Under the pieces are notes generated by a model, which made no database searches, was not told where the DNA came from, and saw nothing but the letters and a program-made list of their open reading frames with translations. The position numbers and the translations under genes were made by a program. Shown piece by piece: positions 8,970 to 18,009 of a stretch of DNA of 64,000 nucleotides; the first letter of the stretch is position 1, and the number at the start of each line of letters is the position of its first letter. Source of the DNA: Stutzerimonas stutzeri (lineage in GTDB: Bacteria > Pseudomonadota > Gammaproteobacteria > Pseudomonadales > Pseudomonadaceae); NCBI RefSeq assembly GCF_002890895.1, contig NZ_POUL01000004.1, positions 186,001-250,000 on the forward strand, written 5' to 3'.

Positions 8970-9346
8970 CAGGCACCGCAGCGTCAATTCGCATCAGCCG
9001 TCCTCACTGGCAGGCGTTGATGGACGAATTAGCTGAAGTCCGGCGACAACGCCATTTGGTAACTTACCGAGCGTTGATCGAACGCCTCCAGCTACCCGCG
9101 CCTGCCATGCAAACGTTGACTGCCGCGTTGGAGCATCTAGCGGCTCTGGATGCTCATGCTGATCGGCCGCTACGTAGTGCATTAGTCGTCAGTCAAGGTG
9201 CCAGTCGGTTACCAAGAACAGGATTTTTCGAGTGTGCGACGCGCCTCGGGCGCTTTTCTGGTCCGGCAGATGGTTCTGCTGCCGCATCCTGGCATGCGGG
9301 CGAGGTTGCGCGAGTGTTCGAATTTGATTATCCGGGGATTCCGTAG
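8951..9346 (+). CDS. Hypothetical protein overlapping the XRE gene
   Basis: A 131-residue protein I do not recognise. The N-terminal half is helical (RPHWQALMDELAEVRRQRHL, then TYRALIERLQLPAPAMQTLT). The C-terminal half holds SALVVSQGASRLPRTGFFEC and ends in a FEFDYPGIP tail. It starts inside the XRE gene and stops immediately before the ATG of the Sel1 gene, so three genes are tightly linked. The helical N-terminus with a QLP turn is reminiscent of a small winged-helix fold, but that is only an impression. No signal peptide or membrane segment. Confidence 0.75.
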   Translation: MAAGGVTGTAASIRISRPHWQALMDELAEVRRQRHLVTYRALIERLQLPAPAMQTLTAALEHLAALDAHADRPLRSALVVSQGASRLPRTGFFECATRLGRFSGPADGSAAASWHAGEVARVFEFDYPGIP

Positions 9347-9814
9347 ATGTTGAACAACATTCAAGCGCGAGTCGGCTATCTGGTTGCGCGCAGACTGATG
9401 AGCTCTCGACGGGTTGTTCGGCAACCGAAAATGTGGCGGTGGATGGAGGGCCAGTTTTCTCGGATGGCTGCGATTGGTGATATCAAAGCGCAGAGTTTTT
9501 ATGGCCATATCCTGCTGTTCCGTGGTCAAGGTTACGGGGCAAGGCAGGAAGGCATACGTTTGCTGCGCCTGGCGGCTGAGAAAGGCGATGCCAAGGCTGC
9601 CTACCAGATGGGAGTGATCTGCCTGGGCGAAGACGCTACTCACGGCCCAGACGGTGCAAAGGCCGCGCACTGGTGGAAGCTCGCCGTCGAGGCGGAGCAC
9701 CCGTTAGCTGCGGCACGGTTGGCCCAGCTGTACATGGCTGGTGGCCATGGGCTGGCTCGTGACACTCAGCAGGCAGAGCATTACAAGGCCAGCGCTGCCA
9801 GACTCGGTCTTTGA
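9347..9814 (+). CDS. Sel1-like repeat (TPR-type) protein
   Basis: A 155-residue protein with Sel1-like repeats from about residue 45 on: an AAIGDIKAQSFYGHILL unit, AAEKGDAKAAYQMGVICLGE, and AVEAEHPLAAARLAQLYMAG with GHGLARDTQQAEHYKASAA. These helical repeats mediate protein contacts. No signal peptide is evident, so it is likely cytoplasmic. Its ATG directly follows the TAG stop of the preceding gene, which places it in one transcript with the XRE regulator and the unknown protein. Confidence 0.88.
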   Translation: MLNNIQARVGYLVARRLMSSRRVVRQPKMWRWMEGQFSRMAAIGDIKAQSFYGHILLFRGQGYGARQEGIRLLRLAAEKGDAKAAYQMGVICLGEDATHGPDGAKAAHWWKLAVEAEHPLAAARLAQLYMAGGHGLARDTQQAEHYKASAARLGL

Positions 9815-10149
9815 TTGCCTGAGACGAGCGCGAGTGCTCTATATGTGCAGACTGCTTACTCTAGGACTGGTGCATGGCATCCAGCGCCATCGAGCCAGCG
9901 GTCCGCCCAGCAAACGCTTTACGACCCTCGCGTGGGCGTTGAAGTCCCGCAACGCTTGAAATCATTGATTTTCCATAGCAGTCGGGCGCTGATCACGCGG
10001 GCCGTAACAGCTGAGGTATTGTCAGTCGATAACCGGTAGGTTGCACGATACGCCTGCTCATTCAGTCTGCCGGCTGAGTGTAATACGCAGATTTCGTACC
10101 GGCGCTTACGTCCGTACAATGCAGCCTTTTTTCGGTTGGGTCGTTTCTG
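9815..10149. other. Intergenic region upstream of dusC
   Basis: About 335 bases with short open frames but no coding character. TACAAT at 10115-10120 could be the -10 element of the dusC promoter (it lies 30 bases before the ATG), but a good -35 is lacking. I see nothing else. Confidence 0.4.
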
Positions 10150-11124
10150 ATGCAGATCGCCTTGGCACCTATGGAAGGGCTCGTTGATGACATCCTGCGG
10201 GACGTGCTCACCGGTGTAGGTGGCGTCGATTGGTGCGTGACCGAGTTCATTCGGGTTTCTGATCGTCTGCTACCGGCGTCCAGCTTTCACAGACTGGCTC
10301 CTGAGCTTCAGCGTGGAGCCGCTACTCGCGCGGGCACACCATTGCGAGTGCAGTTGCTGGGCTCCGATCCTCTTTGTCTGGCTGATAATGCTGCTTATGC
10401 GTGCAGCCTTGGCGCCCCGGCAATCGACCTCAACTTTGGCTGCCCGGCCAAGACTGTCAACAAGTCGCGCGGCGGTGCCATCCTGCTCAATGAGCCAGAA
10501 CTCCTGTACTCCATACTTCGTGAGGTACGCAAGGCTGTGCCAGGGTCGATTCCCGTCGCTGCCAAGATGCGTCTAGGTTTTGACAGTAAGGAAGGGGCGC
10601 TCGATTGTGCTCGCGCGCTGGTTGACGGCGGCGCGGAGCAGCTGGTGGTGCATGCGCGGACCAAGGTCGAGGGGTATAAACCGCCCGCGCACTGGGAGTG
10701 GGTGGCTAGGGTCAAGGACGCCGTCAATGTGCCAGTTTTTGCTAATGGTGATATCTGGTCGGTAGATGACTGGCGCCGTTGCCGAGAGGTCAGTGGTGTC
10801 GAGGACATCATGCTAGGTCGCGGCCTGGTCTGTCGGCCGGATCTAGCCCAGCAGATCGCGGCGGCAAAAGCTGGTGAGCTGTTTGAACCGATGAGTTGGG
10901 AAGATCTCCAGCCGCTACTGGCTGATTTCTGGGGGCAGGCGCGACGCAAGATGTCTCCGCGTTATGCACCTGGACGCTTGAAGCAGTGGATATCTCTGCT
11001 GACACGCAGTTATCCGCAAGCCGTCACGATGTTCGCTCAGGTACGGCGGGAGAATGATTGCGAGCGGCTCGACGCGCTGTTGGGCTTAGACGAGAGCTCA
11101 CTTGGATTTGAAGAGGCTGTCTAG
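10150..11124 (+). CDS. dusC: tRNA-dihydrouridine(16) synthase DusC
   Basis: An FMN-dependent enzyme that reduces uridine to dihydrouridine in the D-loop of tRNA. The 324-residue protein opens with the Dus signature [18 protein letters not shown] and has the FMN/active-site segment [18 protein letters not shown], whose Cys is the catalytic acid. [16 protein letters not shown] stretch and NGDIWS follow. The subfamily (C, position 16) is assigned by overall resemblance to Pseudomonas/E. coli DusC, of about 315 residues, and not by a specificity residue I can verify. Confidence 0.9.
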   Translation: MQIALAPMEGLVDDILRDVLTGVGGVDWCVTEFIRVSDRLLPASSFHRLAPELQRGAATRAGTPLRVQLLGSDPLCLADNAAYACSLGAPAIDLNFGCPAKTVNKSRGGAILLNEPELLYSILREVRKAVPGSIPVAAKMRLGFDSKEGALDCARALVDGGAEQLVVHARTKVEGYKPPAHWEWVARVKDAVNVPVFANGDIWSVDDWRRCREVSGVEDIMLGRGLVCRPDLAQQIAAAKAGELFEPMSWEDLQPLLADFWGQARRKMSPRYAPGRLKQWISLLTRSYPQAVTMFAQVRRENDCERLDALLGLDESSLGFEEAV

Positions 11125-11131
11125 TCACCTG

Positions 11132-11878
11132 CTAACGTCCGCCACTTACATCGAGCAGAGCGCCGCTGGTGTAGCTGGCCTTGTCGCTGACTAGCCAGAG
11201 AATTGCTTCCGCCACCTCTAGCGCTTCGCCCCCTCGGCCCATGGGCACGCTGCGCCTGACGCGCTCGATGCGGTCTGGCTCGCCACCGCTGGCGTGGATC
11301 TCTGTGTAGATCACGCCAGGCCGTACGGCATTGACCCGAATGCCTTCCTCTGCGACTTCCTTGGCCAAACCAAGGGTCATGCTGTCTATTGCGCCTTTGG
11401 CGGCTGCATAGTCGATGTACTCGTTGGGCGCACCGAGTTTGGCAGCAATCGACGATACGTTGACGATGGCGCCACCGGAACCGCCGTGGCGGGTCGACAT
11501 GCGCTTGACCGCCTCGCGTGCGCAGAGAAAACTTCCAAACACGTTGACCGCGAATACGCGCTCCAGGCGTGCCTTATCCATGTTGTCGAGGCGCATTTGG
11601 CGTTCAAGCATTCCGGCGTTATTCACCAGTGTGTCGAGCCTGCCGAACTCTGCGTCGACGGCTTCGAACAGTCGGACGACCTGTGATTCGTCCGCTATAT
11701 CCGCCTCGATAGCAATCGCTTGTGCGCCCTGGCTGTGTAGTTCTTTCAGTAGCTGCTCTGCTGCGTCATGACGCTGTCGAAAGTTCAGGCACAACGCGTA
11801 ACCTTCAGCCGCTGCGAGCCTGGCGGTGGCTGCGCCAATGCCACGGCTGGCGCCTGTTATCAACATCACTTTCGACAT
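11132..11878 (-). CDS. Short-chain dehydrogenase/reductase (SDR)
   Basis: A classical NAD(P)-dependent oxidoreductase of 248 residues. The Rossmann motif is MLITGASRGIGAATARLAAA near the N-terminus, followed by NNAG at about 88-91. The catalytic Ser is in IVNVSSIAAKLG, and the Tyr-x3-Lys is YIDYAAAKGAID. It ends with the common SGALLDVSGGR. The substrate cannot be told from sequence. It is convergent with dusC (7 bases between stops) and divergent from the Hsp20 gene. Confidence 0.9.
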   Translation of the reverse strand: MSKVMLITGASRGIGAATARLAAAEGYALCLNFRQRHDAAEQLLKELHSQGAQAIAIEADIADESQVVRLFEAVDAEFGRLDTLVNNAGMLERQMRLDNMDKARLERVFAVNVFGSFLCAREAVKRMSTRHGGSGGAIVNVSSIAAKLGAPNEYIDYAAAKGAIDSMTLGLAKEVAEEGIRVNAVRPGVIYTEIHASGGEPDRIERVRRSVPMGRGGEALEVAEAILWLVSDKASYTSGALLDVSGGR

Positions 11879-11899
11879 AAAAAATCCCCGGCGTACGGT

Positions 11900-11928
11900 C
11901 TTGAAAACAAGCGAGCCGCTCCTATCTA
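11900..11928 (+). promoter_or_regulatory. Sigma-32-type heat-shock promoter
   Basis: CTTGAAA at 11900-11906 matches the sigma-32 -35 consensus exactly. After a 14-base spacer, CCTATCTA at 11921-11928 fits the CCCCATNTA -10 well. It lies 66 bases before the Hsp20 start codon, in front of a structured leader. Confidence 0.75.
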
Positions 11929-11934
11929 GGACAT

Positions 11935-11994
11935 TACAGGGTGCCGAATTCGGGTCCTGTATGAACCACTCGCTGAATTTCAGGAGAAAGCAAC
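11935..11994 (+). ncRNA. ROSE-type RNA thermometer in the Hsp20 leader
   Basis: Two hairpins can be drawn. The first pairs TACAGG (11935-11940) with CCTGTA (11956-11961), with an inner CCG-AATT-CGG stem. The second pairs CTC (11969-11971) with GAG (11984-11986) and CTGA (11973-11976) with TCAG (11980-11983), leaving G11972 bulged. The left arm contains TCGCT (UYGCU, the ROSE signature), opposite the AGGA ribosome site at 11982-11985. ROSE elements of this kind keep ibpA-type mRNAs shut at low temperature and melt on heating. The assignment rests on the motif and hand-drawn pairing. Confidence 0.75.
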
Positions 11995-12438
11995 ATGACT
12001 AATTTTTCGATGGCTCCACTGTTTCGTCAGTCCATTGGTTTTGATCGTTTCAACGATCTGTTCGAGTCCGCCCTGCGCAATGACGCAAACGGCTCGTTTC
12101 CGCCCTACAACGTGGAAAAGCACGGTGATGACGAGTACCGCATTATCGTAGCAGCCGCTGGGTTTCAAGAGTCCGACCTTGATCTGCAGGTCGAGCGAGG
12201 CGTGCTGACGGTAAGTGGCGGCAAGCGTGAAAACGGTGGCGAAAACGTTACCTATCTGCATCAGGGCATCGCCCAGCGCGCATTCAAGCTCTCGTTCCGC
12301 CTTGCTGACCACATAGAGGTGAGAGGCGCAGCGCTGAATAATGGGCTGCTCAGCATTGAGCTCGAGCGTGTTGTGCCGGAAGAGGCTAAACCCAAGCGCA
12401 TTCCAATCAACGGTGAACGTTTGGCGTTAGAGAGCTGA
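11995..12438 (+). CDS. ibpA: Small heat-shock protein, Hsp20/IbpA family
   Basis: A 147-residue alpha-crystallin-type holdase that binds unfolding proteins for later refolding by DnaK/ClpB. The N-terminus (FSMAPLFRQSIGFDRFNDLF) is typical of IbpA. The alpha-crystallin domain covers about residues 35-125 (YNVEKHGDDEYRIIVAAAGF) with the GVLTVSGGK and LSFRLADHIEVRGAALNNGL segments. A C-terminal I-x-I-type anchor is present as KRIPING. It is preceded by a heat-shock promoter and a ROSE-like leader, and followed by a strong terminator, so it is a single-gene heat-shock unit. Confidence 0.95.
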   Translation: MTNFSMAPLFRQSIGFDRFNDLFESALRNDANGSFPPYNVEKHGDDEYRIIVAAAGFQESDLDLQVERGVLTVSGGKRENGGENVTYLHQGIAQRAFKLSFRLADHIEVRGAALNNGLLSIELERVVPEEAKPKRIPINGERLALES

Positions 12439-12480
12439 TCGGGCAGCCCGCGCATATGTGATAGGCCTGTAACCTGAGGG

Positions 12481-12515
12481 AACCCCGCCTGCGGAAACGC
12501 TCGGCGGGGTTTTTC
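12481..12515 (+). terminator. Rho-independent terminator after the Hsp20 gene
   Basis: AACCCCGCC (12481-12489) pairs with GGCGGGGTT (12503-12511), with a nested GCG-GAAA-CGC, and is followed by a T-run. The convergent GGDEF/EAL gene ends just beyond. Confidence 0.92.
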
Positions 12516-12535
12516 TTTTGCAGGAAAAGGCTCAT

Positions 12536-15430
12536 TCAGCTAGCTAAATGGGCTTTTAGCAATTTTCCGAAATCCGCCAGCGGAAGCGGGCGGCTGAACA
12601 GATAGCCCTGATACAGGTGGCAGCCCTGCGCTTGGAGCAGGTCGAGCTGTGCCTGCTTTTCGACACCCTCGGCAATCACTTCCAGCCCGAGGCTTCGCGC
12701 CATGGCGACAATGGCGCGAATGATCTCGGCGTCGTTTGGGTCGTCCAGCGCATCGCGGACGAACGACTGGTCAATCTTGAGGACATCTACCGGTAGTCGC
12801 TTCAGGTAAGTGAGCGACGAATAACCAGTACCAAAATCGTCCATGGCGAAGCTCACGCCCTGCCGGCAGAGCCGGCGCATTTTAGCGATGGTGTCTTCCA
12901 GGTTCTGAATCACAATGCCTTCGGTAATTTCCAGCTTGATCATCCTATGCGGGAGCTCGGCGGCTTTGAGCGCCTCGAGAATCCGTTCGACGAATTCGCT
13001 TTGGCGGAACTGGCGCGGGCTGATGTTCACACAAAGGCTGAAGCTGTCCGAACGTACGAGCCCGCTTGTCAATAGCGAGGCGGCAATACGACAGGCATCC
13101 TTGATGACCCAATTGCCGACATCCACGATCAGGCCGCTTTCTTCAAGCACGTCGATGAACTGAGCTGGAGATCGCACGCCATCCTCGGGATGATGCCAGC
13201 GCAATAGAACCTCGGCGCCAATCACCCTGGCGGAGCGCGCATCTACCTGCGGTTGAAGGTGCAATTCGAACTCGTTGCGCTGTAGCGCCAGGCGCAGCTC
13301 GCTTTCAAGTTGCAGGCGCGCGCTGGCGGCTTGCTGCATGGTCGTGCGGAAGAGCTGGATTGCATTGCGTCCGGCATCCTTGGCGCGATAAAGGGCGATG
13401 TCGGCTCGCTTCAATAGATCGGCGGGTGTCTCGCCGTGATCCGGCATCAGGGCGATGCCGATACTGGGTGTTACCTGCAACCTGTTGCCTTCGAACACCA
13501 TGGGCTGCGCGAGAAGGGTGCGAAGTTTTTCGGCAACCTGGCGAACATGGCGGGTCACTTCCGAGCGCTTGCCGGTCAAGCCGGTCAGCAGCACAACGAA
13601 TTCGTCACCTCCCAGGCGGGCAACGGTGTCCTCCTGGCGGATGCTGGCCTCAAGGCGAGCAGTGATCATCTTCAAGACTGCATCGCCGACGGGGTGACCG
13701 AGCGAGTCATTGATGTGCTTGAAGTGGTCGAGGTCGAGAAACAACAACGCACCGCGAAGGTTGTGTCTTTTGTGCAGCGCCGTCTGCTGGGTCAGGCGAT
13801 CCATCAGCAAGGTACGGTTGGGCAGATTGGTCAGCGGGTCGTGATAGGCCAGGTGATGGATCTGCGCGTGAGCCGCCTTGAGCTGGCTGATGTCGCGCGC
13901 GGATAACAGCAGGCAATCGGTGTTGTTCAGCTCGATTGGCTCTACCGACACCTCAATCTGCTTGAGACGACCGTGACGGTCCTGGCCGACCATCTCCCAG
14001 TTCGTCACCCGGCCATCACGTTCGAGCCGTTCGAGGATTTCTTGGCGTTGCGTGCTGGGCCAGACGCCCAGTTCGGAAGAGGTCCTGCCGATAGCTTCTT
14101 CCGGACGGTAACCAGAGAGGCGGTGAAAGCCTTCGTTGACTTCGATGAATCTTCCAGTGCTGCGCTCGCTGATGATGATGGCGTCAGGGCTCGAATGGAA
14201 CGCCTTGGCGAATTTGACCTCGCTGGCCTTCAGTGCTGCTTCGGCCTGTTGTCGTTTGGTAATGTCACGAAAAGTGGTGACGATGCACAGGCGGCGGTCG
14301 ACACGGATGAACCTGCTGGAAACCACGCAGGTGACGATTTGCCCTGAGCGGGTGCGGAACTGTGCCTCGGCGTTCTCCAGCCGCTGATCACGCATCAGCT
14401 GCTCAAACAGTGATTTTCGCTGCCGCTCGTCTCGCCAGATGCCCACTTCAGGGGCAGAACGCCCGACGATGTCGGTACTGTTCCAACCAAACACGACGCT
14501 GAAGCTCGGGTTTATCTCCATGAAAACCCCGTCGCGGATGCGGGACAGGGAGATCGGGTCCGGACTGCCTTGAAACAAGGCCGAGAACTTCGCTTCCGAG
14601 GCTGCCAAATGTTGCTCGCGCAGGACCCTTTCGGTGGCGTCGATGATGATCCCCGCCATGCGCAACGGCGCGCCATGCTCGTCTCGGTAGAGTTTGGCGG
14701 TACTTTCAAGATGCCGAATTGTGCCGTCTGAATGGATCGCCTGATACGTGGCCTGATAGGTTTGCCGGCGTCCGGCGAGTAAATCGCTGTATGCCGTGCG
14801 CATCGTCTTGCGGTCATTGGCAGCAACGCTGCGGAAAAACTCGCGAAACGAGCCATCGAATGGGCCTTCTATCAGGCCTTGCAGTTCGGACGCTCTGGGA
14901 GAGGCATATAGGCGGTCGCTTGGTATGTGCCATTCCCAGTTGCCCAGTTCTGCGGAGGCCAATGCCAACTCAAGGCGCTCTTGGCTGTCTTCCAGCGCCT
15001 GCGCCTGAGTGTGCTGGTCGGTGATGTCGCGGATGACCCCAACCAGAATCGTGTTGCCATCGTCACTGATCTGCCGCTGGCCATCGATCTCCAGCCACCG
15101 CACGCTAGCGTCAGGCCAGCAAACCCGGTGCCGGAAACTGAAGCGCGTTTCTGAGCCGGCAAGCACCGAACATGCAGCGGCTTCGATATGCGGACGATCC
15201 TCAGCAACGATCAGACCTAGATACTGATCTGGAGATAGCTCTACCAGCGGGGAGTCCAGGCCGAACAGTTTTCCAGTGCCGAGCGACCAGTGCATGGTGC
15301 CGCGTTGGACATCCCAGGACCACAGGCCGAGTCCCGCCCCGTCGAGCACGGATAGCAGGCGAGCCACGTCTTGCCATGGTTTGGGTGCTGCGCTTGGTGA
15401 GGACTCTGGCTTCGCGTCAGGCGGCAACAT
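12536..15430 (-). CDS. PAS-PAS-PAS-PAS-GGDEF-EAL signalling protein
   Basis: A 964-residue cytoplasmic sensor of cyclic-di-GMP metabolism. About four PAS/PAC domains span residues 25-525 (PAC-like ends such as TILVGVIRDITDQ and LCIVTTFRDITKRQ). A GGDEF domain covers about 530-700 with an intact ARLGGDEFVVLL site, so diguanylate cyclase activity is possible. An EAL domain covers about 710-960, where the signature reads EVLLRWHHPE, followed by DDFGTGYSSLTYLKRLPVD with the metal-binding Asp pair. No transmembrane segment is seen. Which activity dominates cannot be judged from sequence. Confidence 0.93.
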   Translation of the reverse strand: MLPPDAKPESSPSAAPKPWQDVARLLSVLDGAGLGLWSWDVQRGTMHWSLGTGKLFGLDSPLVELSPDQYLGLIVAEDRPHIEAAACSVLAGSETRFSFRHRVCWPDASVRWLEIDGQRQISDDGNTILVGVIRDITDQHTQAQALEDSQERLELALASAELGNWEWHIPSDRLYASPRASELQGLIEGPFDGSFREFFRSVAANDRKTMRTAYSDLLAGRRQTYQATYQAIHSDGTIRHLESTAKLYRDEHGAPLRMAGIIIDATERVLREQHLAASEAKFSALFQGSPDPISLSRIRDGVFMEINPSFSVVFGWNSTDIVGRSAPEVGIWRDERQRKSLFEQLMRDQRLENAEAQFRTRSGQIVTCVVSSRFIRVDRRLCIVTTFRDITKRQQAEAALKASEVKFAKAFHSSPDAIIISERSTGRFIEVNEGFHRLSGYRPEEAIGRTSSELGVWPSTQRQEILERLERDGRVTNWEMVGQDRHGRLKQIEVSVEPIELNNTDCLLLSARDISQLKAAHAQIHHLAYHDPLTNLPNRTLLMDRLTQQTALHKRHNLRGALLFLDLDHFKHINDSLGHPVGDAVLKMITARLEASIRQEDTVARLGGDEFVVLLTGLTGKRSEVTRHVRQVAEKLRTLLAQPMVFEGNRLQVTPSIGIALMPDHGETPADLLKRADIALYRAKDAGRNAIQLFRTTMQQAASARLQLESELRLALQRNEFELHLQPQVDARSARVIGAEVLLRWHHPEDGVRSPAQFIDVLEESGLIVDVGNWVIKDACRIAASLLTSGLVRSDSFSLCVNISPRQFRQSEFVERILEALKAAELPHRMIKLEITEGIVIQNLEDTIAKMRRLCRQGVSFAMDDFGTGYSSLTYLKRLPVDVLKIDQSFVRDALDDPNDAEIIRAIVAMARSLGLEVIAEGVEKQAQLDLLQAQGCHLYQGYLFSRPLPLADFGKLLKAHLAS

Positions 15431-15551
15431 GGGCGACCTCGGAGGGCTGGGTCTGCTGAAGGTGTCGATGGCAGGCGATGCTCATGGTTCTCTTTGATTT
15501 TGTAGTTGTGATCCGAACTTATCCGTAGCTGATGGCAAAGTGCAAGTGCGC

Positions 15552-16418
15552 TTAGTCGGCGTCCAGCAAAGACATGAAGGCCTTGGCTGCGTTAGACAGG
15601 GTGCGCTCGGTATGCGTGATATATCCGAGCTGCCTTGCCAGTTGGTCGCCCGGCATGGGCAAGCGCACCACCTGATCATCAAGCATGGTGCGTGGAAGCA
15701 CGCTCCAGGCGATCCCGATGGACACCATCATCTTGATCGTTTCCATGTAGTTGGTGCTCATCGTGATATTGGGCGTCAGCCCCTCGCGCTCGAATAACCG
15801 CTGGGCAATGTGGTGGGTGAAGGTATTCCCGCCTGGAAACACGGCCGGATAGCCGGCGACATCAGCCAGGGTTATTTCGCCCATACGCGCCAGGGGGTGC
15901 TCGGGCGCAACCACAAAATCCAACGGATCTTCCCACACCTTGACCGCACGAATAGGCGCTGCGGTTTGCGGCGCCAGGGTGATCACCGCCAGCTCGGCGC
16001 GCCCATGCAGGACTTCATCGTAAGCCACCTCAGAGTCGAGGAAGCGGATATCCAGATTCACGTTCGGGTATGCGCGAGTGAAGCGCCTCAGCAAGGGGGG
16101 GAGGCGATGCAGGCCGATGTGATGGCTCGTGGCCAGGGTCAGTCGCCCGCTGACGTCGCCGTTGAGGTTGGTCAGGGCGCGGCGGGTGTCGTCCAGGACA
16201 TTGAGGATCTGATACGCGCGAGGAAGCAACGCTCTGCCGGCTTCGGTCAGGCCGATCTCGCGGCCTAGCCGATCGAATAACCGCACGTTCAGCTGTGACT
16301 CCAATGAAGCCAGGCGTTTGCTTACCGCCGGCTGAGTCAGGTGGAGGCGTTCGGCGGCCTGGGAGAAGCTGCCCATCTCGGCGACCGCTATGAAAGCGTT
16401 GAGGTTGGCAAGGTCCAT
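15552..16418 (-). CDS. LysR-family transcriptional regulator divergent from leuC
   Basis: A 288-residue LTTR. The N-terminal winged helix-turn-helix is clear (MDLANLNAFIAVAEMGSFSQ, then AAERLHLTQPAVSKRLASLE), followed by the substrate-binding domain. The frame stays open further upstream, but the start at 16418 gives the standard LTTR N-terminus. It faces away from leuC across a 153-base intergenic region holding a T-N11-A palindrome. From memory, P. aeruginosa has an LTTR gene in the same position. Regulation of the leu genes is likely, and the effector is unknown. Confidence 0.9.
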   Translation of the reverse strand: MDLANLNAFIAVAEMGSFSQAAERLHLTQPAVSKRLASLESQLNVRLFDRLGREIGLTEAGRALLPRAYQILNVLDDTRRALTNLNGDVSGRLTLATSHHIGLHRLPPLLRRFTRAYPNVNLDIRFLDSEVAYDEVLHGRAELAVITLAPQTAAPIRAVKVWEDPLDFVVAPEHPLARMGEITLADVAGYPAVFPGGNTFTHHIAQRLFEREGLTPNITMSTNYMETIKMMVSIGIAWSVLPRTMLDDQVVRLPMPGDQLARQLGYITHTERTLSNAAKAFMSLLDAD

Positions 16419-16454
16419 GTCCGGCTCCAGTGGTTTGCTTGGCTTCGCTTTAGT

Positions 16455-16469
16455 ATTCCACAGCGGAAT
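16455..16469. promoter_or_regulatory. LysR-type T-N11-A operator candidate
   Basis: ATTCC (16455-16459) and GGAAT (16465-16469) form a perfect inverted repeat around ACAGC and include a T-N11-A core. It lies between the divergent LysR gene and leuC, 37 bases from the LysR start and about 100 from leuC, as expected for an autoregulated LTTR site. Confidence 0.55.
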
Positions 16470-16571
16470 GGTTGTGATGAAAAATATGAATTTGAGTAAT
16501 CCGTGGTAGGTCCGTAGCATGACCTCATAAGCAAAAGGGCTATTGCCCAACGCACTGATGAGGAAAGTCCG

Positions 16572-17999
16572 ATGGCTGGCAAAACGCTCTACGACAAGCT
16601 CTGGGAAATGCACGAGGTCAAGCGCCGTGATGATGGCTCGTCACTGATATATATCGATCGTCATATCCTGCACGAAGTGACCTCGCCCCAGGCGTTCGAA
16701 GGGCTTCGCCTGGCAGCGCGCAAGCCATGGCGCATCGATGCCAATATCGCCACCCCGGATCACAACGTGCCGACTACCAAGGGCGAGCGTCAGGGTGGCT
16801 TGGAAGCCATTGCAGACGAGGTTTCCCGCATCCAGGTGCAAACGCTGGACGAGAACTGCGATGACTTCGGCATCCTCGAATTCAAGATGAACGATATTCG
16901 TCAGGGCATCGTTCATGTCATCGGCCCGGAGCAGGGCGCAACCCTGCCAGGCATGACCGTGGTCTGCGGCGACTCGCACACCTCGACGCACGGCGCATTC
17001 GCTGCGCTGGCCCATGGCATCGGCACTTCGGAAGTCGAGCATGTGCTTGCAACGCAGTGCTTGGTCGCTAAAAAGATGAAGAACATGCAGGTGCGCGTTG
17101 AAGGCAAGCTGCCCTTCGGCGTGACCGCCAAAGACATCGTGTTGGCGGTCATCGGGAAGATTGGCACCGCGGGTGGCAATGGTCATGCGCTCGAATTTGC
17201 CGGCAGTGCCATCCGCGACTTGTCGATGGAAGGACGCATGACGATCTGCAACATGTCCATCGAGGCGGGTGCCCGTGTGGGCATGGTGGCTGCAGACGAG
17301 AAGACCATCGCCTATGTCGAAGGCCGTCCTTTCGCACCCAAGGGCGCCGACTGGGAGCAGGCTGTCGAGGTCTGGAAGACACTTGTTTCGGATGAGGATG
17401 CGGTTTTCGACACGGTCGTTGAGTTGAAGGCAGAAGACATCAAGCCGCAGGTCAGTTGGGGTACGTCACCTGAGATGGTCCTGGCTGTTGATCAAAGCGT
17501 GCCTGATCCGGCGGTTGAAGCTGACCCGGTCAAGCGTGACTCCATAACCCGTGCGCTGAAATACATGGGGCTGCAGGCCAATCAACGGATCACCGACATC
17601 CAACTTGATCGCGTCTTTATCGGCTCCTGCACCAACTCGCGGATCGAAGACCTGCGCGCTGCCGCGGAAGTGGCCAAGGGGCGTAAGGTTGCCTCAACGG
17701 TGAAGCAGGCGATGGTGGTGCCGGGTTCGGGACTGGTCAAGCAACAGGCCGAGGCCGAGGGGCTGGACAAGATTTTTGTAGAGGCAGGCTTTGAGTGGCG
17801 TGAGCCCGGTTGTTCGATGTGTCTGGCAATGAACCCCGACAAACTGGGCAGTGGCGAGCATTGCGCGTCAACGTCCAACCGCAACTTCGAAGGCCGCCAG
17901 GGTGCCGGTGGCAGAACGCATCTGGTCAGTCCGGCAATGGCTGCTGCGGCTGCGGTGACTGGTCGCTTCGTTGACGTTCGTGAATTGATGCAGGCCTGA
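16572..17999 (+). CDS. leuC: 3-isopropylmalate dehydratase large subunit LeuC
   Basis: With LeuD it isomerises 2-isopropylmalate to 3-isopropylmalate in leucine synthesis. The 475-residue protein begins with [16 protein letters not shown] and contains the aconitase-type [4Fe-4S] Cys residues in [17 protein letters not shown] and in [36 protein letters not shown] stretch is also diagnostic. GAGGAAAG provides the ribosome site. leuD follows after 10 bases, so the two subunits are cotranscribed. Confidence 0.97.
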   Translation: MAGKTLYDKLWEMHEVKRRDDGSSLIYIDRHILHEVTSPQAFEGLRLAARKPWRIDANIATPDHNVPTTKGERQGGLEAIADEVSRIQVQTLDENCDDFGILEFKMNDIRQGIVHVIGPEQGATLPGMTVVCGDSHTSTHGAFAALAHGIGTSEVEHVLATQCLVAKKMKNMQVRVEGKLPFGVTAKDIVLAVIGKIGTAGGNGHALEFAGSAIRDLSMEGRMTICNMSIEAGARVGMVAADEKTIAYVEGRPFAPKGADWEQAVEVWKTLVSDEDAVFDTVVELKAEDIKPQVSWGTSPEMVLAVDQSVPDPAVEADPVKRDSITRALKYMGLQANQRITDIQLDRVFIGSCTNSRIEDLRAAAEVAKGRKVASTVKQAMVVPGSGLVKQQAEAEGLDKIFVEAGFEWREPGCSMCLAMNPDKLGSGEHCASTSNRNFEGRQGAGGRTHLVSPAMAAAAAVTGRFVDVRELMQA

Positions 18000-18009
18000 G
18001 GAGACCACC

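Noticed and set aside
9815..10039. 74-residue open frame after the Sel1 gene
   Set aside because: No ribosome site, no family resemblance, and its composition resembles non-coding sequence.
12536..15430. Loss of EAL activity because the signature reads EVL
   Set aside because: EVL variants occur in active phosphodiesterases, and the downstream DDFGTGYSS metal-binding residues are intact.
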